From VRUB01 sp046758085 (lineage in GTDB: Bacteria > Pseudomonadota > Gammaproteobacteria > Acidiferrobacterales > SPGG2), in the NCBI GenBank assembly GCA_046758085.1, contig JBHHZP010000005.1:1-52050 (forward strand): 52,050 nucleotides of DNA. Reading direction: 5' to 3'. The position numbers and the translations under genes are program-made. The notes under the pieces are model-generated. The model was not told where the DNA came from. It did not search any database and saw nothing but the letters and a program-made list of their open reading frames with translations. Shown one piece after another: positions 51,318-52,050 of this stretch (position 1 is its first letter; each line of letters begins with the position of its first letter).

Positions 51318-52050
51318 ATGGCGTACACACACATCAAGATTCCACAGGCTGCGGAAAAGATCTTGGTTAGAAACGACAAGCTGCGCGTGCCTGACAACCC
51401 CGTAATTGGCTTTATCGAAGGCGACGGCATAGGGCCCGATATTACCCGCGCCAGCCTGCGGGTCTGGGACGCGGCCGTGAATAAGGCCTACGGTGGCAAG
51501 CGCAAGATTCACTGGTGTGAGCTTTACATGGGGGAGAAAGCGGCCGGCCTGTATGAGGGTGATTACTTTCCGCAGGAGACTCTGGATGCCATCAAGGATC
51601 TGGTTGTCGCGATCAAAGGACCGCTCACGACCCCTGTAGGCGGCGGGTTTCGCTCGTTGAATGTGTCGCTACGCCAGGCACTGGACCTGTATGCCTGTGT
51701 GCGCCCAGTGCGTTACTACGAGGGTGTGCCGTCACCGATGCGCCGTCCGGAGGAAGTGGATGTAGTAATCTTCCGTGAGAATACGGAGGATGTGTACGTC
51801 GGTATCGAGTACGCGAGCGATACACCGGAGAACGAAGAGCTCAGCCGCTTTCTGCGCGAGAAGTTGGGTGCGAAATTCTTCGATAAGGCCGGGCTTGCGG
51901 TGAAGCCGATCAGCCCCTTTGGCAGTAAACGCCTCGTTCGCAAGGCAATCCAGTACGCGCTGGACCACGATCGCGAAAGCGTTACCTTGGTGCACAAGGG
52001 CAATATTATGAAATACACCGAAGGGGCCTTTCGCAACTGGGGCTATGAGC
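51318..52050 (+). CDS. icd: NADP-dependent isocitrate dehydrogenase (partial, 3-prime end outside)
   Basis: The first 244 codons are present; the family is about 410-420 residues. It oxidises isocitrate to 2-oxoglutarate in the TCA cycle. IGFIEGDGIGPDITRASLRVWDAA, IKGPLTTPVGGGFRSLNVSLRQALDLYACVRPV with the substrate Ser and Arg residues, and FRENTEDVYVGIEY match the E. coli-type enzyme. The Ser in GGFRSLNVSLRQ is the residue phosphorylated by AceK in enterics. The start ATG has TAGGA eight bases upstream. Confidence 0.95.
   Translation, partial: MAYTHIKIPQAAEKILVRNDKLRVPDNPVIGFIEGDGIGPDITRASLRVWDAAVNKAYGGKRKIHWCELYMGEKAAGLYEGDYFPQETLDAIKDLVVAIKGPLTTPVGGGFRSLNVSLRQALDLYACVRPVRYYEGVPSPMRRPEEVDVVIFRENTEDVYVGIEYASDTPENEELSRFLREKLGAKFFDKAGLAVKPISPFGSKRLVRKAIQYALDHDRESVTLVHKGNIMKYTEGAFRNWGYE

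Overview
The window looks like one contiguous chromosomal stretch of a GC-rich gammaproteobacterium. The evidence is the rpsP-rimM-trmD-rplS operon, the scpA-scpB-rluB string, a YciO of E. coli type, RluB and RluF-like pseudouridine synthases, a class II fumarase, quinone-dependent PyrD, FadD of E. coli type, a diheme cytochrome c4-like protein and a cytochrome P460-family protein. The mix of periplasmic c-type cytochromes, a TlpA-like thioredoxin and a perfect FNR-type box suggests a respiratory, possibly sulfur- or nitrogen-oxidising free-living bacterium (Chromatiales/Acidiferrobacterales-like is my inference). I saw no phage, transposase, integron, CRISPR array, rRNA or tRNA gene.

Layout. 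1-6.5 kb: end of a membrane protein, yciO, a site-2 protease, then a tightly overlapping run trpS-scpA-scpB-rluB-endonuclease III-like glycosylase, and a DUF5658 membrane protein. 6.7-11 kb: fumC on the minus strand, two small secreted proteins (one built of short Cys-ended repeats), tag, a small exported ORF and an NfeD-like membrane protein. 11.3-16.4 kb: ribosomal protein/tRNA and rRNA maturation operon, a large exported TPR-like protein and xerD. 16.4-21 kb: a palindromic repeat, a minus-strand hypothetical, dacB (PBP4) and gltA. 21-26 kb: DAHP synthase, the agmatine-to-putrescine pair aguB/aguA and a DUF1015 protein. 26-35 kb: an SDR enzyme, a GAF/HD-GYP-type protein with a large insert, a GnnA-like sugar dehydrogenase, a MIF-family protein interrupted by one in-frame TAG, a DUF938 methyltransferase, a second copy of the palindromic repeat, pyrD, an RluF-like gene and ilvD. 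35-41 kb: accessory genes, including a CDGSH protein, a protein with two identical zinc ribbons, a decayed PQQ-sugar-dehydrogenase remnant, an exported metallo-beta-lactamase-fold protein, Hsp20, an SDR lacking the catalytic YxxxK, a Crp-family regulator and an exported one-TM protein. 41-46 kb: periplasmic redox cluster (TlpA-like, DUF3179, cytochrome P460 family, pentapeptide-repeat protein, diheme cytochrome c). 46-52 kb: fadD, then a minus-strand operon of two DUF1538 membrane proteins, a PII-like protein and a CBS-domain protein, a long non-coding stretch with an FNR box, and the start of icd.

How genes fit together. fumC, gltA and icd are TCA-cycle enzymes scattered along the window. 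aguA and aguB convert agmatine to putrescine. The most promising undescribed system is the DUF1538-DUF1538-PII-CBS operon, which reads as a two-subunit membrane transporter with two dedicated small-molecule sensor proteins. The most striking single-gene anomaly is the MIF-family gene, whose conserved C-terminus lies intact and in frame beyond a TAG codon. All coordinates and motifs were read by eye; no database search was run.
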